Of a DNA stretch of 5,507 nt, positions 5,321-5,507 are shown in pieces. The stretch's first letter is position 1. Every line of letters begins with the position of its first letter. The notes beneath the pieces were generated by a model, which searched no databases, was not told the DNA's origin, and was given only the letters and a program-made list of their open reading frames with translations. This stretch comes from Calditrichia bacterium (GTDB lineage: Bacteria; Calditrichota; Calditrichia; RBG-13-44-9; J042), in contig JAUIFT010000239.1 in assembly GCA_030430345.1 (NCBI GenBank), positions 1 through 5,507 of the forward strand. Direction: 5' to 3'. Made by a program: the position numbers and the translations under genes.

Positions 5321-5507
5321 CTAGTTCATCCAGCGGGAAACCTTGGTGCCATCGACCGGATATCCTTCTTCATTTACTTTATATTTGACAAAGAGCAGCT
5401 TCTCTTCTCCACAGCACTTGCAAGTCACAAAACCACGGACGTAGCAGGTTTTCGGGTTAAAGAAAAAGGAAGCATTAATCTTGCAGTCAATATCAACCCT
5501 TTGTCCC
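5321..5507 (-). CDS. C-terminal end of an unrecognised cysteine-containing protein (partial)
   Basis: An open frame enters from the right edge of the window and ends at TAG (5321-5323), giving the last 61 residues. The start lies outside the window. The visible part has five Cys in 61 residues: positions 8 and 21 of the fragment, then a cluster TCKCCGEE at 28-35 (Cys 29, 31 and 32). The cluster sits in strand-like sequence (YVRGFVTCKC, KLLFVKYKV), and the chain ends KVSRWMN. The Cys spacing could bind a metal or form a small zinc-ribbon-like element, but no family is recognised and no function is claimed. The frame is supported by its length to the window edge, its ordinary codon use and a strong terminator 64 nt after the stop. 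All other minus-strand frames at the window edge hit stops early. Confidence 0.65.
   Translation of the reverse strand, partial: GQRVDIDCKINASFFFNPKTCYVRGFVTCKCCGEEKLLFVKYKVNEEGYPVDGTKVSRWMN

Overview
All recognisable genes in this window lie on the minus strand. Read in the direction of transcription, from high to low coordinates, they are: the 3' end of an unrecognised cysteine-containing gene (5321-5507), sucC (3957-5114), sucD (3026-3901), ndk (2357-2776), a DNase I-like (endonuclease/exonuclease/phosphatase, EEP) lipoprotein (1091-2011), a YtxH-family membrane protein (526-924) and a DUF948 membrane protein (43-456). The sequence is bacterial chromosome of moderate GC. No mobile element, CRISPR array, tRNA or rRNA was seen.

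The organism cannot be named from this window. The proteins fit a diderm, FCB-type bacterium (Bacteroidota, Calditrichota or related uncultured lineages). The NDK resembles those of that group as I remember them, the nuclease has a lipobox signal peptide, and the intergenic regions carry degenerate short-unit repeats of a kind I associate with such genomes. This is inference and is weakly held.

Region by region. (1) 5226-5507: the end of an unknown gene, closed by a clear intrinsic terminator. (2) 3026-5218: the succinyl-CoA synthetase operon. Its leader starts with a bulged 12-bp hairpin followed by a short T run, and sucC and sucD are 55 nt apart. (3) 2300-2776: ndk, with a GTG start supported by a strong Shine-Dalgarno site, and a symmetric terminator behind it. 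The 249 nt between sucD and ndk are AT-rich and full of degenerate repeat words. (4) 2012-2356: about 345 nt without a gene, holding the ndk terminator, three 10-bp repeat units, a small hairpin and two dyad symmetries ahead of the nuclease gene. (5) 43-2011: the lipoprotein nuclease and then the YtxH/DUF948 pair.

How the genes fit together. SucCD converts succinyl-CoA to succinate in the TCA cycle (or runs in reverse) with nucleotide phosphorylation. NDK spreads that phosphate among the nucleoside triphosphates, so sucC-sucD-ndk is a sensible energy-metabolism cluster. YtxH and DUF948 proteins are small, membrane-anchored, coiled-coil proteins often encoded together and linked to stress in Bacillus. 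The lipoprotein nuclease has no evident link to either group.

I do not see a convincing new multi-gene system. The best leads are non-coding: the sucC leader hairpin, the paired dyads upstream of the nuclease gene, and the intergenic repeats.
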